Shown: positions 52,539 through 62,588 of the stretch, in pieces
How positions within the stretch are numbered: position 1 is the stretch's first letter
Layout: every line of letters begins with the position of its first letter
Source: Spirosoma sordidisoli
GTDB lineage: Bacteria > Bacteroidota > Bacteroidia > Cytophagales > Spirosomataceae
Length of the DNA stretch: 64,000 nucleotides
Reading direction: 5' to 3'
Assembly (NCBI RefSeq): GCF_004138325.1
Contig: NZ_SBLB01000003.1
Span: 658,718 to 722,717 of the forward strand
Program-made: the position numbers and the translations under genes
Notes under the pieces: model-generated
The model's input: the letters and a program-made list of their open reading frames with translations, nothing else
Database searches by the model: none
Told to the model about the DNA's origin: nothing

Positions 52539-52589
52539 ACGCTGACGCCCCGGCCTGATCGAAACCAGCAGGCCGGGGCGTCAGCGTTT
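52537..52589. terminator. Bidirectional terminator overlapping both stop codons
   Basis: Perfect 21-base stem (52537-52557 with 52569-52589) with an 11-base loop. Its ends fall inside the stop codons of the oxidoreductase (52536-52538) and the phosphodiesterase (52588-52590). Confidence 0.9.
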
Positions 52590-53445
52590 AGTACAGCACC
52601 TTTGCCATTTCCAGGGGCCGATCGGTACTCATTACGTCGGCCCCGTTGTCGGCAAATTTTTTATAGAGCTGGTCACCTTTGGCAGCGGCCTGCCGGTCGA
52701 GGTTACCCAGGGTGCCGAGGATGCAGGCAATCCCTTTCTGGTGCAGAAAATCGTATAACGCCTTGTCCGGTTCTTTGACGCCCACGAAAGCAATCATGCG
52801 ATTGTCCGGCACGCCCAGTTCACGCAGTCGGTCGTATTCAGCACGGTTGCGGATCGTGACGGAGATCATCAGCGCCGGGTCGAGCTTGTGCAGCTTGCCG
52901 GCATCCTGCGCGTTATAGGTAATCACAGCGGCATAGTCGCCCGCGCCGGTGCGATGGATCATGTCGACTATCTTCTCAAACGATACGTTTCGCTTCACGT
53001 CGAGGGTAAAGGCTACTTTATTTTTTCCCCAACGCAGAACCTGCTCCAGCGTAGGAATTTTGTAGGGTGTCTGATTACCCTGGTTATCTTCCAGCCGGTA
53101 CGGGCTCAACTCAGCGTAGGTTTTTTCGATAAGCTTGCCGGTTCCGGTTGTGGTGCGGTCGAGGGTGGCGTCGTGCATCATCACCAGTACGCTGTCTTTG
53201 GTCAGGTCGATGTCGCACTCGATGATGACGGGAGTTTGTTTAGCCAGGTACGCAAATGATTCGATGCAGTTTTCGGGATATCCTTTCAGATCACCCCCAC
53301 CCCGGTGGGCTGAAATACGGGCGGGCTGCCCAGGTGTGTACTTAAAAAATTGGTAGGCCCCACCGGCAGGAATGCGCGTGTAGGTTTTGGGCGAGCAGGT
53401 GACCAGCGAAAGCGCCAGCAGACTAACAGCAATGCAGTTTTTCAT
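52588..53445 (-). CDS. Glycerophosphodiester phosphodiesterase family lipoprotein
   Basis: 285 residues. A signal peptide ends at LVTC (C17), suggesting a lipoprotein. The GDPD barrel has ISAHRGGGDLKGYPENCIES with the catalytic HR and the metal-binding glutamate, IIECDIDLTKD, and LVMMHDATLDRTTTGTGKL with the second catalytic histidine. These enzymes hydrolyse glycerophosphodiesters to glycerol 3-phosphate and an alcohol, needing a divalent metal. It should act in the periplasm. A TAnnTTTG box sits just four bases before the ATG. Confidence 0.94.
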   Translation of the reverse strand: MKNCIAVSLLALSLVTCSPKTYTRIPAGGAYQFFKYTPGQPARISAHRGGGDLKGYPENCIESFAYLAKQTPVIIECDIDLTKDSVLVMMHDATLDRTTTGTGKLIEKTYAELSPYRLEDNQGNQTPYKIPTLEQVLRWGKNKVAFTLDVKRNVSFEKIVDMIHRTGAGDYAAVITYNAQDAGKLHKLDPALMISVTIRNRAEYDRLRELGVPDNRMIAFVGVKEPDKALYDFLHQKGIACILGTLGNLDRQAAAKGDQLYKKFADNGADVMSTDRPLEMAKVLY

Positions 53446-53449
53446 GCCG

Positions 53450-53457
53450 CAAACCTA
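53450..53457 (-). promoter_or_regulatory. Possible -7 box next to the GDPD start
   Basis: TAGGTTTG on the minus strand, four bases from the ATG. No -33 TTG is found, so this may be chance; if real, the mRNA would have almost no leader. Confidence 0.3.
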
Positions 53458-53631
53458 CTAAAAAGAACAGCGTCTGGCCTAGCTTACCCGGCTATTCGGG
53501 ATGGCGATTCCGATAAATTGGCCGGGGGCCGTCGGGTAGAAACCCTGAACAAGGATCAGGACCGTCAGGTTGTACCCGAAGCCGGTTACCACTGAAGCTT
53601 GTGCAGAACACCCGCTATACCAACGTACCCT

Positions 53632-54000
53632 ATGGAAACTATCTATGAATGGTTGCTGCACAACATGGGCAATCAGGGCAATGCCTTCACCATCCTGAAC
53701 GTTCACCGACAAACCGACCAGGCCGACAGTGCTCCGCTCGAGGTGATGGCCCGCACCCATGACTACGCCGTCGTTACGGTACAGATCCAGCCCGTTGAGG
53801 CTGACTCGTCAGACACGGATCGGCTCCATGACCGCCCGGCAACCCAAACGATCAACTTCGCCAGGACCGAACAGCTGCTCGATTACCTGAGCACCGGCAA
53901 CCTGCCCGATGCGGCCACCAACGAATCGGCCAGCGGCTTTCGGGTTTCCGTCTTCGAGCCCCAGGCTGGAGAGGATCAGATCGTTTTTCCGCAGGAGTAA
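53632..54000 (+). CDS. Hypothetical small acidic protein, 122 residues
   Basis: From ATG 53632 ([20 protein letters not shown]). It has no signal peptide or membrane span and no family I know. It looks like a compact alpha/beta protein: [14 protein letters not shown], then [14 protein letters not shown] and [16 protein letters not shown], with FRVSVFEPQ near the end. Codon usage fits its neighbours. It is isolated, with the GDPD gene diverging upstream and the LLM oxidoreductase 191 bases downstream. Confidence 0.65.
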   Translation: METIYEWLLHNMGNQGNAFTILNVHRQTDQADSAPLEVMARTHDYAVVTVQIQPVEADSSDTDRLHDRPATQTINFARTEQLLDYLSTGNLPDAATNESASGFRVSVFEPQAGEDQIVFPQE

Positions 54001-54191
54001 CTTTTCTTCGAAGCTACAGCCTTCCGTTTACGTACCATTGTGTTTGCGCCCCGACCAGGCTCGCGGCTGATTATGGCCAGGAACCGTTCGGGCAAGCTGC
54101 GTTGTTGCCTATAGGTAAGCATCGGTGCTTCATCCAACCGGATCAGGCCGCCCGTTGCCGTAAACCGGGCCCAACGGCCCATCAACGTAGT

Positions 54192-55208
54192 ATGATTCCC
54201 TTTTCAGTTCTTGATTTATCGCCCATTGTGGCTGGCAACACCGCCAGTCAGGCGCTACAGAATACATTAGATCTGGCCCGGCATGCTGAAGAGCTAGGCT
54301 ACAACCGGTACTGGCTGGCCGAGCACCATAACATGCCTGGTATTGCCAGCGCTGCCACCTCGGTCGTGATTGGGTACGTAGCCGGCGGCACCCAGACTAT
54401 CCGCGTTGGCTCCGGCGGTATCATGCTCCCCAACCATTCGCCCCTGGTCATCGCTGAACAGTTCGGCACGCTGGAGTCGCTCTATCCCGGCCGAATCGAT
54501 CTGGGTCTGGGTCGCGCGCCCGGCTCCGATCAGGCTACCGCCCGGGCGCTACGCCGGGACGCCACAGGGCCCGATACGTTTCCGCAGGATGTCATTGAGC
54601 TGCAGCGCTATTTTCAACCCGACGACTCCGGCCAGTTCGTTCAGGCTATTCCCGGCTCTGGTTTAGACATACCGATCTGGATTTTGGGATCCAGCCTGTT
54701 CGGGGCTCAGCTGGCCGCCCTGCTGGGTTTACCCTATGCCTTTGCCTCCCACTTCGCGCCGGCGCAGCTGATGCGGGCTCTGCAGGTCTATCGGTCGCAG
54801 TTCAAGCCCTCGGCTCAGTTACAGGAACCCTACGCGATGGTGGCCGTGAACGTCATAGCCGCCGATACGGATCAGGAAGCCGAGCGCTTGTTTACCTCCG
54901 TTCAGCAACAGTTTCTTCACATCCGGCGCGGCAAAGCCCGGCAGATGCAACCCCCGGTCGACGATATTCAGGCGTTGTGGCCCGACTATGAACTGGCGGG
55001 TATCGAGTCGGTGCTGAGTTGCTCGGCGGTTGGTTCGGCCGGAACGGTACAGCGGGGCCTGGCCAGTTTCCTTGACCAGACGCAGGCCGACGAGCTGATT
55101 ATTACCGCGCCGATATTCGACCACGAGGCCCGCAAACATTCGCTCACCCTGACCGCCCAGGTACGACAGGCGCTGGCCGATACCTCACTGCAGGGGGTAG
55201 TCCACTAA
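54192..55208 (+). CDS. LLM-class (luciferase-like) flavin-dependent oxidoreductase
   Basis: 338 residues from ATG 54192 ([13 protein letters not shown]), the usual start of this group; a longer frame lacks family similarity. [20 protein letters not shown], then [20 protein letters not shown] and [20 protein letters not shown] are the typical signatures (FMN-binding barrel). [20 protein letters not shown] follows. Single-component members of this type reduce flavin with NAD(P)H or act as FMN monooxygenases. The substrate is unknown. It ends in convergence with the spermidine-synthase-like gene. Confidence 0.93.
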   Translation: MIPFSVLDLSPIVAGNTASQALQNTLDLARHAEELGYNRYWLAEHHNMPGIASAATSVVIGYVAGGTQTIRVGSGGIMLPNHSPLVIAEQFGTLESLYPGRIDLGLGRAPGSDQATARALRRDATGPDTFPQDVIELQRYFQPDDSGQFVQAIPGSGLDIPIWILGSSLFGAQLAALLGLPYAFASHFAPAQLMRALQVYRSQFKPSAQLQEPYAMVAVNVIAADTDQEAERLFTSVQQQFLHIRRGKARQMQPPVDDIQALWPDYELAGIESVLSCSAVGSAGTVQRGLASFLDQTQADELIITAPIFDHEARKHSLTLTAQVRQALADTSLQGVVH

Positions 55209-55217
55209 AGCCGGTTC

Positions 55218-55260
55218 CCTGGTAGTAGCCCTGGCTCACGTAAGTGGGGCTGCTACCAGG
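55218..55260. terminator. Hairpin between convergent genes
   Basis: 13-base arms (55218-55230 and 55248-55260) with one G-T pair and a 17-base loop. No T-tract. Confidence 0.5.
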
Positions 55261-55276
55261 AACGATCCCCTGTCGA

Positions 55277-57535
55277 TCAGAACCGGGCCCGATCGTTGAC
55301 CCGGATGCTATATTCGTCTTTGGGAAACAGGTCGGTATTGATTTCGTCCGTGCGTGTCGCAGTGGCCGGCAACAACCGCATACCGTGGCCGTAGCGGGCC
55401 AGCAGGGGCTCTATCTGTATCCCTGACCGCCCATAATGCTGCCGGCTGTAAACACTGCCAGCCCGTTGCCGAATGGCGGCCCAGTCCAGTTTTATGGGTT
55501 GATTACTCCCGATGAGCAGTAGTTTATCGCAGTAGGCGACGTACGGAAAAACGGAGCGAAACGTATTGAGCACCCGCGCCGTCGGACACCAGGTAACAGC
55601 CAGTCCGCCGGGTTTCAGTTTCGCCCTGAGCAGCTCAAAATACTCTCTCGAATATACATTACCCGAATAGGCAGAGGCTGGCCGCAGCGCATCGGCTTCG
55701 ATGATGTCATAGCGAATGGCCTGGTTACGGATAGCGTATCGCCCATCCCGAAAAATCAGATGCAGCCGCTCGTCGTGCAGCAGGGTTTGTATGGCCGAAT
55801 CGCCTGCCTGCTCCGCATACTCCGCCAGTACAGCCGCCTGGTTAGTGGCAATCTCAAAACAATCGATCCGCTGCGTTTCTGCCCGACCGGCTATCCCGTT
55901 GACCGTACCGGCCGATCCCAGACCAATCACGGCCACCCGCTCGGGCCGGGGATGAATCATGAGCGGCAACGCTCCCAGTAACGTATGAATCTCGTCGGTC
56001 GAGTAAGGCAGCGCACTCTGACCCAACCCGTTGACGAAAACGACACCCAGCTTCCGATCCGGCGACCGTTTGATCACCGACACTGCCGATTCGTTCTCGT
56101 CGAAGACGAACTGATCGGGCGTTTCGATGCCATTCATCAGCTGCCAGAACCGCGCATTATCGGGTATGGTCAGGCTCACCAGTACCAGCGCACCGGCCAT
56201 GACGACGGCCAGACCAGCGGACCAGTGCCGACGAACAGCCAGCACGATGATGTACACTAGCCCCAGGCACCCGATAATTCGTACGAGCATTGCGGTACCG
56301 AGCAGCGGGAAGCCCACCCACGTGATCCCCCATGCTCCAACGGCCGATCCGGCAATATTCACAAACTGTAACCAGCCCACCCGGCGGCCCACTTCATCGG
56401 GCTTGTCCTGGAGTAGAGACTGGGACAAGGCGAAACTCATTCCCATCAGGAAGGTGGGTAAAAACAGCAGAAAGACCGGTACTAGGCCGTAGGTGAAGAT
56501 GCTGAAACGCGGAGTCAGAACCGGCTCTCCACTGGCGAAGTAATCCCACAGAAACCGCAGGACCGGCCAATGGGCAATACCGTACAAAAACGCCGTGAGG
56601 GCCAGAATGGTGTACGCGTACAGGCTTAGCTGACACACCAGGAAAAGACGTTCACGCCAACGGGCCGACCGGTTGCCGAACCGGGTGCCCACTACGGTAC
56701 CGATAGCCATTGACCCCAGGTAGATGGCCAACAGCACGGCAAACGTCAGCGACACCGACTTGATGAGGGTTTCCAGTATCCTGAACCAGATGAGTTCGAG
56801 TGATAACGCTGCCAGCCCTGACATAAAGTACTGTACCGACCAGATCGTCAGGACCGGCGTAAGCCGCAGGGGCACTTTTGGGCCCGCATCCGATCCGCCG
56901 ACCAACACCTCCCCGGACAAAGATGCCTGTCGACTCAGCAGATATGCAGATGCCGCACAAACGCCGTTCAGGGCCGCACCCACCCAGATAGCCTGGTCGA
57001 ACCCGAGCCGCCGGACCAGCAGGAATCCCGTGATCAGGGCCCCCAGCGATGCTCCCAGCGTATTGATGAAATACAGCAGGCTGATGTAACGCGCCTGCTG
57101 GTCCATTTCGCCGAACCGGAACGCCCGGGACAGCACCGGCAACGATAGCCCCATTAGAAACGTGGGCACCAGCAGAACTCCGAACACAATAGCGTACAGG
57201 ATAATGGGACTATCGCCCAGGGGTGGAGCAGACGCGTAGAGAAAGTCATACAGGAGCCATTTGCTACCCGCAGCAAAGCCCATAATGCCCAGCTCGGCCC
57301 CGATAAAGTAACGCAAATTGACCGGCGGTGCCGACCGGTCGGCCAGCCGCCCCCCGGCCAGATAGCCAATACCCAGCCCGGTCATGAAAGCTGAAACTAT
57401 CAGACTGATGCTGACCGTATCGGAGCCGGTGTAGAACACCAGGAGCCGCTGCCAGACAACCTGGTAGAGTAAAGCAGCAAACCCGGACAGAAAAAATAGA
57501 AGTAGAACAAATAGACGGTTACGGTTAGATGACAT
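55277..57535 (-). CDS. Polytopic membrane protein fused to a spermidine-synthase-like methyltransferase-fold domain
   Basis: 752 residues from the ATG complementary to 57533-57535; an upstream in-frame ATG overlaps the leuS terminator. About 12 to 14 transmembrane helices fill residues 5-470, starting LLLFFLSGFAALLYQVVWQR, the usual opening of this family. The C-terminal domain (about 490-750) is a spermidine-synthase-type Rossmann fold with VAVIGLGSAGTVNGIA in the place of the SAM loop, the strand IDCFEI, and YDIIEADAL. True polyamine synthases have GGGDG and key aspartates, which are not obvious here, so propylamine transfer is doubtful. Such fusions are common but uncharacterised. Confidence 0.9.
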   Translation of the reverse strand: MSSNRNRLFVLLLFFLSGFAALLYQVVWQRLLVFYTGSDTVSISLIVSAFMTGLGIGYLAGGRLADRSAPPVNLRYFIGAELGIMGFAAGSKWLLYDFLYASAPPLGDSPIILYAIVFGVLLVPTFLMGLSLPVLSRAFRFGEMDQQARYISLLYFINTLGASLGALITGFLLVRRLGFDQAIWVGAALNGVCAASAYLLSRQASLSGEVLVGGSDAGPKVPLRLTPVLTIWSVQYFMSGLAALSLELIWFRILETLIKSVSLTFAVLLAIYLGSMAIGTVVGTRFGNRSARWRERLFLVCQLSLYAYTILALTAFLYGIAHWPVLRFLWDYFASGEPVLTPRFSIFTYGLVPVFLLFLPTFLMGMSFALSQSLLQDKPDEVGRRVGWLQFVNIAGSAVGAWGITWVGFPLLGTAMLVRIIGCLGLVYIIVLAVRRHWSAGLAVVMAGALVLVSLTIPDNARFWQLMNGIETPDQFVFDENESAVSVIKRSPDRKLGVVFVNGLGQSALPYSTDEIHTLLGALPLMIHPRPERVAVIGLGSAGTVNGIAGRAETQRIDCFEIATNQAAVLAEYAEQAGDSAIQTLLHDERLHLIFRDGRYAIRNQAIRYDIIEADALRPASAYSGNVYSREYFELLRAKLKPGGLAVTWCPTARVLNTFRSVFPYVAYCDKLLLIGSNQPIKLDWAAIRQRAGSVYSRQHYGRSGIQIEPLLARYGHGMRLLPATATRTDEINTDLFPKDEYSIRVNDRARF

Positions 57536-57539
57536 GCCT

Positions 57540-57581
57540 AAAAAAAATAAGCCCAGCCTCCCGACTATCAGGAAACTGGGC
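57540..57581 (-). terminator. leuS terminator
   Basis: On the minus strand, after the leuS stop: a GCCCAG/CTGGGC stem (57551-57556 with 57576-57581) extended by three further pairs, followed by a run of T. It lies right before the next gene's start and separates the two. Confidence 0.75.
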
Positions 57582-57601
57582 CCAATATGGCTCAAAATCG
57601 T

Positions 57602-60475
57602 CTATATCACCACATTGACAATACGCTTTGGCACGACAACCACTTTCTTGGGCGTCTTTCCTTCGAGCCATTTCTGAACGATCTCGTCGGCCAGCACCTC
57701 CCGTTCGATGTCGGTCGGCGCGCGGTCGATGGCGAAACTGATCGTGGTACGCACTTTGCCGTTAATCTGAATCGGGTACTCGAAGGCATCTTCAACCAGA
57801 TAGGCCGGGTTGAAAACCGGGAAGCTGGCCTGCGAAACGGTTCCTGGTTCGTTCCCCAATGCCGCCCACAACTCTTCGGTAATATGGGGCGCAAAGGGCG
57901 ACAGCAGCAGCACCAGGTCCTGCAATACCGAGCGCTTATGGCAGTCGAGCGAGGCCAGCTCGTTGACGCAGATCATGAACGAGCTTACCGACGTGTTGAA
58001 CGAATAGGCATCGATGTCGTCCTGCGTTTTCTTGATGGTCCGGTGCAGAATTTTTAGCTCGGCGGGGGTCGGCTGCTCATCGGTCACTATCCACTGGCTC
58101 GATCCGGCATCCGATGCCCCGGCAGCATTGTCCTTATAGAACAATCGCCAGAATTTACGGATGAACCGGTATACGCCATCTATTCCGTTGGTGTTCCAGG
58201 GTTTAGCCTGTTCGAGCGGTCCGAGAAACATCTCGTACAAACGCAGCACGTCGGCCCCGTAGCGCTCCACAATCGTATCGGGATTAACGACATTAAACTT
58301 CGACTTCGACATCTTCTCGACTTCGGCCCCTACAACATAGCGGCCGTCGGGTTCGCAGATGAACTCGGCGTTTTCGGTCAGGTCGGGCCGGGCGTTGCGA
58401 AACGCGTCAATGTCGAGTACGTCGTTCTCAACGATGTTCACATCCACGTGCAAGGGCGTCACCTCTCTACCCTGAATCTGGTTGAGCGACACAAAAACGG
58501 CGGGTTGCCCTTCCTGCCCGGTCCCTTTGAGCCGGTAGACGAAGTTGCTCCGGCCCTGAATCATGCCCTGATTGATGAGCTTTTTGAACGGCTCCTCCTG
58601 CGGCACGTAGCCCCGGTCTTTCAGGAATTTATTCCAGAAACGGCTGTAGAGCAGGTGACCGGTAGCATGTTCGGTACCACCAATGTACAGGTCTACGTTC
58701 TGCCAGTAGCTGATGGCTTCGCGGCTCGCAAACTCGGTCTCGTTCTGCGGGTCCATGTAACGGTACCAGTACCACGACGAGCCCGCCCAGCCGGGCATGG
58801 TGCTCAGCTCGTACTCATACTGCCCTTTGTACTTCCAGCCTTCGGCGCGGCCCAGCGGGGGCTCGCCGGTTTCGGTGGGCAGGTATTTGTCAACCGCCGG
58901 CAGTTCAACGGGTAAATCCTGTTCGTCGATCAGATAGGGCAGCCGTCCCGTTGACCCTCCTTCTTTGAAATAGACCGGTACGGGTTCGCCCCAGTAGCGC
59001 TGGCGGCTGAAAACGGCGTCGCGCATCCGGAAATTAACCTTTCCACGGCCCAGTCCGCGGGCTTCGAGCCAGGCAATCAGCGTCGGTACGGCTTCGGCAT
59101 AGGTCATACCGTTGATGATACCCGAGTTGATGTACCGCCCTTCTTTGGTATTGTCGGCCTGGATATCTATCTCTTTCTGAGCGTCCAGCACCGGCACAAT
59201 TGGCAAATTAAAGTGCTTAGCGAACAGATAATCGCGCTGATCGCCCGACGGAACGGCCATAACAGCACCGGTACCGTACCCGGCCAGCACGTAATCGGCC
59301 AGGAAAACAGGCACCTTCTCCCCGTTGAGCGGATTGAGGCAGTAGCTCCCCGTGAATACGCCCGATACGACTTTGGTTTCGGCCATACGATCACGCTCGG
59401 AACGCAGTTTGGCGGCATTTACGTAGGCGTCAACCGCGTCGCGCTGTTCTGGCGTAGTCAGGCCCGGCACCAGCTCATGTTCGGGAGCCAGCACCATAAA
59501 GGTTACGCCATAGATGGTATCGACACGGGTGGTAAATACTTCGATGGTTTTGGGCTGCTCACCCGCCACCGGCGCGTCGGGCAAGGGAAACTTCACGCTG
59601 GCGCCAACGCTTTTGCCGATCCAGTTCCGCTGCTGTTCCTTGATCGATTCGGTCCAGTCGATGGTGTCGAGACCAGTGAGCAACCGGTCGGCATAGGCCG
59701 TAATCCGCATCATCCACTGGCGCATGAGTTTCTGCTCAACGGGGTAGCCGCCCCGTTCCGAAACGCCGTCCTTCACTTCATCATTGGCCAGCACCGTACC
59801 GAGGGCCGGACACCAGTTCACAACGGCATCGGCCAGGTAGGTCAGGCGGTATCTGAGCGTAATTTCGTACGACTCTTCGGCCGACATGGCGTTCCACTCC
59901 GCAGCGGTAAACGTCAGGGGCGCTCCGCCCTCGCGGTCGTCGTCACAGACAGCGTTGACATCGGTGGTCCCGTTGGTGGCAAACTTCTCCAGCAGGGTCT
60001 CGATGGGCTCGGCCCGGTCCGTGTCTTTGTTGTACCACGACCGGAACAGTTCCATAAAAATCCACTGCGTCCACTTGTAGTAAGCTGGATCGGAGGTTCG
60101 CACCTCGCGCGACCAGTCGTAGCTGAAGCCAATATTTTTGAGTTGTTCGATATAGCGCGTCAGGTTCTGCTCGGTGGTCAGGGCCGGATGCTGACCGGTC
60201 TGAATAGCGTACTGCTCGGCGGGGAGGCCGAAGCTATCGAATCCCATCGGGTGCAGGACATTATAGCCTTTCAGCCGCTTGTACCGCGACACGATATCCG
60301 AAGCGATATAGCCCAGCGGGTGACCAACGTGCAGTCCGGCTCCGGAAGGATACGGAAACATGTCGAGCACATAGTATTTCGGTTTGCCGGTGCTGGTCTG
60401 CGTGCGATACGTCTGGTTTTCGTCCCAAAACCGTTGCCATTTCTGCTCGGTTTCGCGGTGGTTATAATCGGCCAT
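57602..60475 (-). CDS. leuS: Leucyl-tRNA synthetase
   Basis: 957 residues. The HIGH-type motif is [16 protein letters not shown], and [13 protein letters not shown] is the second class I signature. The large CP1 editing domain (about 230-440) has [12 protein letters not shown] and [16 protein letters not shown]. The anticodon-binding helical domain and a short C-terminal domain complete the protein. Length is slightly above E. coli LeuS. The enzyme charges tRNA-Leu and edits mischarged residues. The leader region holds two hairpins and a -7-like box (separate entries). Monocistronic. Confidence 0.98.
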   Translation of the reverse strand: MADYNHRETEQKWQRFWDENQTYRTQTSTGKPKYYVLDMFPYPSGAGLHVGHPLGYIASDIVSRYKRLKGYNVLHPMGFDSFGLPAEQYAIQTGQHPALTTEQNLTRYIEQLKNIGFSYDWSREVRTSDPAYYKWTQWIFMELFRSWYNKDTDRAEPIETLLEKFATNGTTDVNAVCDDDREGGAPLTFTAAEWNAMSAEESYEITLRYRLTYLADAVVNWCPALGTVLANDEVKDGVSERGGYPVEQKLMRQWMMRITAYADRLLTGLDTIDWTESIKEQQRNWIGKSVGASVKFPLPDAPVAGEQPKTIEVFTTRVDTIYGVTFMVLAPEHELVPGLTTPEQRDAVDAYVNAAKLRSERDRMAETKVVSGVFTGSYCLNPLNGEKVPVFLADYVLAGYGTGAVMAVPSGDQRDYLFAKHFNLPIVPVLDAQKEIDIQADNTKEGRYINSGIINGMTYAEAVPTLIAWLEARGLGRGKVNFRMRDAVFSRQRYWGEPVPVYFKEGGSTGRLPYLIDEQDLPVELPAVDKYLPTETGEPPLGRAEGWKYKGQYEYELSTMPGWAGSSWYWYRYMDPQNETEFASREAISYWQNVDLYIGGTEHATGHLLYSRFWNKFLKDRGYVPQEEPFKKLINQGMIQGRSNFVYRLKGTGQEGQPAVFVSLNQIQGREVTPLHVDVNIVENDVLDIDAFRNARPDLTENAEFICEPDGRYVVGAEVEKMSKSKFNVVNPDTIVERYGADVLRLYEMFLGPLEQAKPWNTNGIDGVYRFIRKFWRLFYKDNAAGASDAGSSQWIVTDEQPTPAELKILHRTIKKTQDDIDAYSFNTSVSSFMICVNELASLDCHKRSVLQDLVLLLSPFAPHITEELWAALGNEPGTVSQASFPVFNPAYLVEDAFEYPIQINGKVRTTISFAIDRAPTDIEREVLADEIVQKWLEGKTPKKVVVVPKRIVNVVI

Positions 60476-60486
60476 ATGTAAGGAGG

Positions 60487-60566
60487 GATGGGTTTTTTAG
60501 CCCATCTGAATCGTATGTATGTCTGTCAGATACTTGGCTTGCGGGCCAAACGAGTCGGTTGGCCCG
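60487..60566 (-). promoter_or_regulatory. Two hairpins in the leuS leader
   Basis: gatggg/cccatc (60487-60492 with 60501-60506) and cgggccaa/ttggcccg (60542-60549 with 60559-60566). A minus-strand TATTTTTG at 60586-60579, just upstream, could be the -7 box, so both hairpins would be in the transcript. Function is unknown; this is not a T-box. Confidence 0.4.
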
Positions 60567-60640
60567 GTCTCTGGTTTGCAAAAATAGCCGTTTACTGAGA
60601 CTTTTGCCCACCTCCTTCCGACAATCGCCTGTCCACTCCC

Positions 60641-62479
60641 ATGCCCACTGCTTCCTCCGCTTCGATTCACCGACCCGCCCACGCTGCCGCTGGCTGGCAC
60701 TGGCCCCTGTTTCTAACCATCCTTACGGCTATCCTGGGCGCCTGGGTCGTGGATGATTTCAGCCGCCCCCTGTCCGACGGCGACGACACGGATCAGTACG
60801 AGTACGCGGGCTATTATTTCGGCAAAAATCTCTCTCTGTGGCCCTTCCCCCATCTCGATCTGGTTAATAACCAATCGTTTTACCCCTATGGCCTGAACCA
60901 GGTGTTTCTGCCCTGGGGGTTTGAGCGCGACTATTGGTACGCCCTGTGTTACCAGTTTCACGGTGAGCATGCCGGTCCCTATCTCCAGTATTATTACATC
61001 TACAGTCTGCTGGTAGCCGCGCTGGGAACGTACCTGCTGCTTCAGCCCCGCTTTGGCACCGGCCGATCGTTTGCAGCCGGGCTGATCGTGTCGGTTTTCA
61101 ACCTCTATGCGATCTTCAAGTTTCCGGTCCATATGAACGTCTGCGTCGGCCACTGGACTATCCTGTGTATGATAGCCACCTATTGCCTGCTTCACGACCT
61201 TGTGAACCGACAACTGGTTTCGCTGGTGTTCGTTCTGCTGTGGGTATGGCTCCATGTGCAGGTGCTGAGCCAAGAGCTGGGCTATGTAGCGGGTTATGCG
61301 CTTACGTTCACCACCCTGGCGCTGCCCGTTGCGGGCGTCGTTCTCTACCGACAACACCCCCGTCCGGCCCAATGGATGGCGCAGCTGAGTCGGTACCTGG
61401 CCGCTTCCTGGACCCGCCAGTCTCGCCTGTTGCTACTGATGCTGGTTCTGATTCTTATCAGCACCTTTCTGTACCTGCCGCTCACCCTCCAGATCGCCTT
61501 CACGGCCTGGGAGTTCGATTTTGCCGCCATGCCTCCCCTCCGCGCCTGGTCGCATCCGTTACGGCTGTTTCTACCTCATCTCCCGGGCCTGGACGCCTTT
61601 GTTGTGCCTTACCAGTCGTGGCTGCGGGATACGTTCGAGAGCTACGGGCAGGGTAGCCCGGGGTTATACCTGACCATTCTTGCTGGCGTGGTACTGTGGC
61701 AGACCCGGCGGCAGGTTGGACTGTGGCTGCCAGTGGTGCTGATGCTGGTATTGTGTCTGCTGTATCATCCGGCGGTACTGCCTACGCTCAAGCTGTTTCC
61801 CTGGTTTAGCTTCAACCGGCACGGCGGCCGGGCCAGCCTGGTTTATCCGGTTCTGCTGGTCCTGCTGGCTTTACCGCTCCGCTGGCCTACCAACCGAACC
61901 GGTCTGATCGCCACGGCTGGGGTGTTGCTGCTAATGGTCAGCGAATGGTCATATGGCTTGTACCTGCGCACCACGCTGCCTACGCTCGTGGCCTCTGATG
62001 ACCTGCTCCGCTATTGCCAGACCATCCGTCAGCAGCCGGGTAAGGCCGTTCTCGACTGGCCCTTCTGCGCCGTCGGAGCCGATGGACCCGGCATGGCCGA
62101 AGGGCTTTGTCCCTACTACAAACAACAGAATGCAGTTTTCACCTTTCGTCGGTTTTACGACAAACACGTAGTCGGTCAGTATTTCGGGCGGCTTCACCCC
62201 AGCCAGATTCAACCCTTCCTGCGCGATGGCTGGCCGAGGCTTTTGACACCTGGAAGGTCATTCACGGAAGCTGACTGGCGCTTTTTTATCAATTTTTTGC
62301 GGACAAATAACTTCGCGGGTATCAATCTCTACCCCGATTTACTGACGCCGGACCAGGTGGCGGAGTTCTACCGGCGTTTGGGCCAGCCCATGATCGAAAC
62401 GCACTTCCCCGTTGCCGGACGGGTGGTGTTCATTCCGATCCGGCCACTGGCAGAAAAGAGCCGCCTAGCTGCACCATAA
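60641..62479 (+). CDS. Polytopic membrane protein, possible GT-C-type glycosyltransferase (second)
   Basis: 612 residues. A first transmembrane helix (about 21-42) is followed by a long outer loop with SDGDDTDQYEYAGYYFG, an acidic motif in the position of GT-C catalytic residues. About ten further helices run to about residue 440, then a 170-residue outer domain begins with LRTTLPTLVASDDLLRYCQT and has FRRFYDKHVVGQYFGRLHPS. Architecture is like that of the protein at 46284-48185, but I see no close sequence similarity. Function is not established. The gene is divergent from leuS. Confidence 0.8.
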   Translation: MPTASSASIHRPAHAAAGWHWPLFLTILTAILGAWVVDDFSRPLSDGDDTDQYEYAGYYFGKNLSLWPFPHLDLVNNQSFYPYGLNQVFLPWGFERDYWYALCYQFHGEHAGPYLQYYYIYSLLVAALGTYLLLQPRFGTGRSFAAGLIVSVFNLYAIFKFPVHMNVCVGHWTILCMIATYCLLHDLVNRQLVSLVFVLLWVWLHVQVLSQELGYVAGYALTFTTLALPVAGVVLYRQHPRPAQWMAQLSRYLAASWTRQSRLLLLMLVLILISTFLYLPLTLQIAFTAWEFDFAAMPPLRAWSHPLRLFLPHLPGLDAFVVPYQSWLRDTFESYGQGSPGLYLTILAGVVLWQTRRQVGLWLPVVLMLVLCLLYHPAVLPTLKLFPWFSFNRHGGRASLVYPVLLVLLALPLRWPTNRTGLIATAGVLLLMVSEWSYGLYLRTTLPTLVASDDLLRYCQTIRQQPGKAVLDWPFCAVGADGPGMAEGLCPYYKQQNAVFTFRRFYDKHVVGQYFGRLHPSQIQPFLRDGWPRLLTPGRSFTEADWRFFINFLRTNNFAGINLYPDLLTPDQVAEFYRRLGQPMIETHFPVAGRVVFIPIRPLAEKSRLAAP

Positions 62480-62588
62480 ACCCCGGTTTAACGTTTTAGT
62501 AACAGCCGCAACGGTTGACTGTTGATTCGCGTATGAGCTAGGTGTACCCACTGTTTTCTCAGGCTAATTTTATCCTCCTGACTCGTTC

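Noticed and set aside
53976..54185. A 69-codon minus-strand frame between the small acidic protein and the LLM oxidoreductase
   Set aside because: Very basic, no domain, overlaps the end of the small gene, and no promoter or spacing supports it.
59213..60481. A 422-codon open frame on the plus strand opposite leuS
   Set aside because: It lies wholly inside the conserved leuS gene, and its product has no protein-family features.
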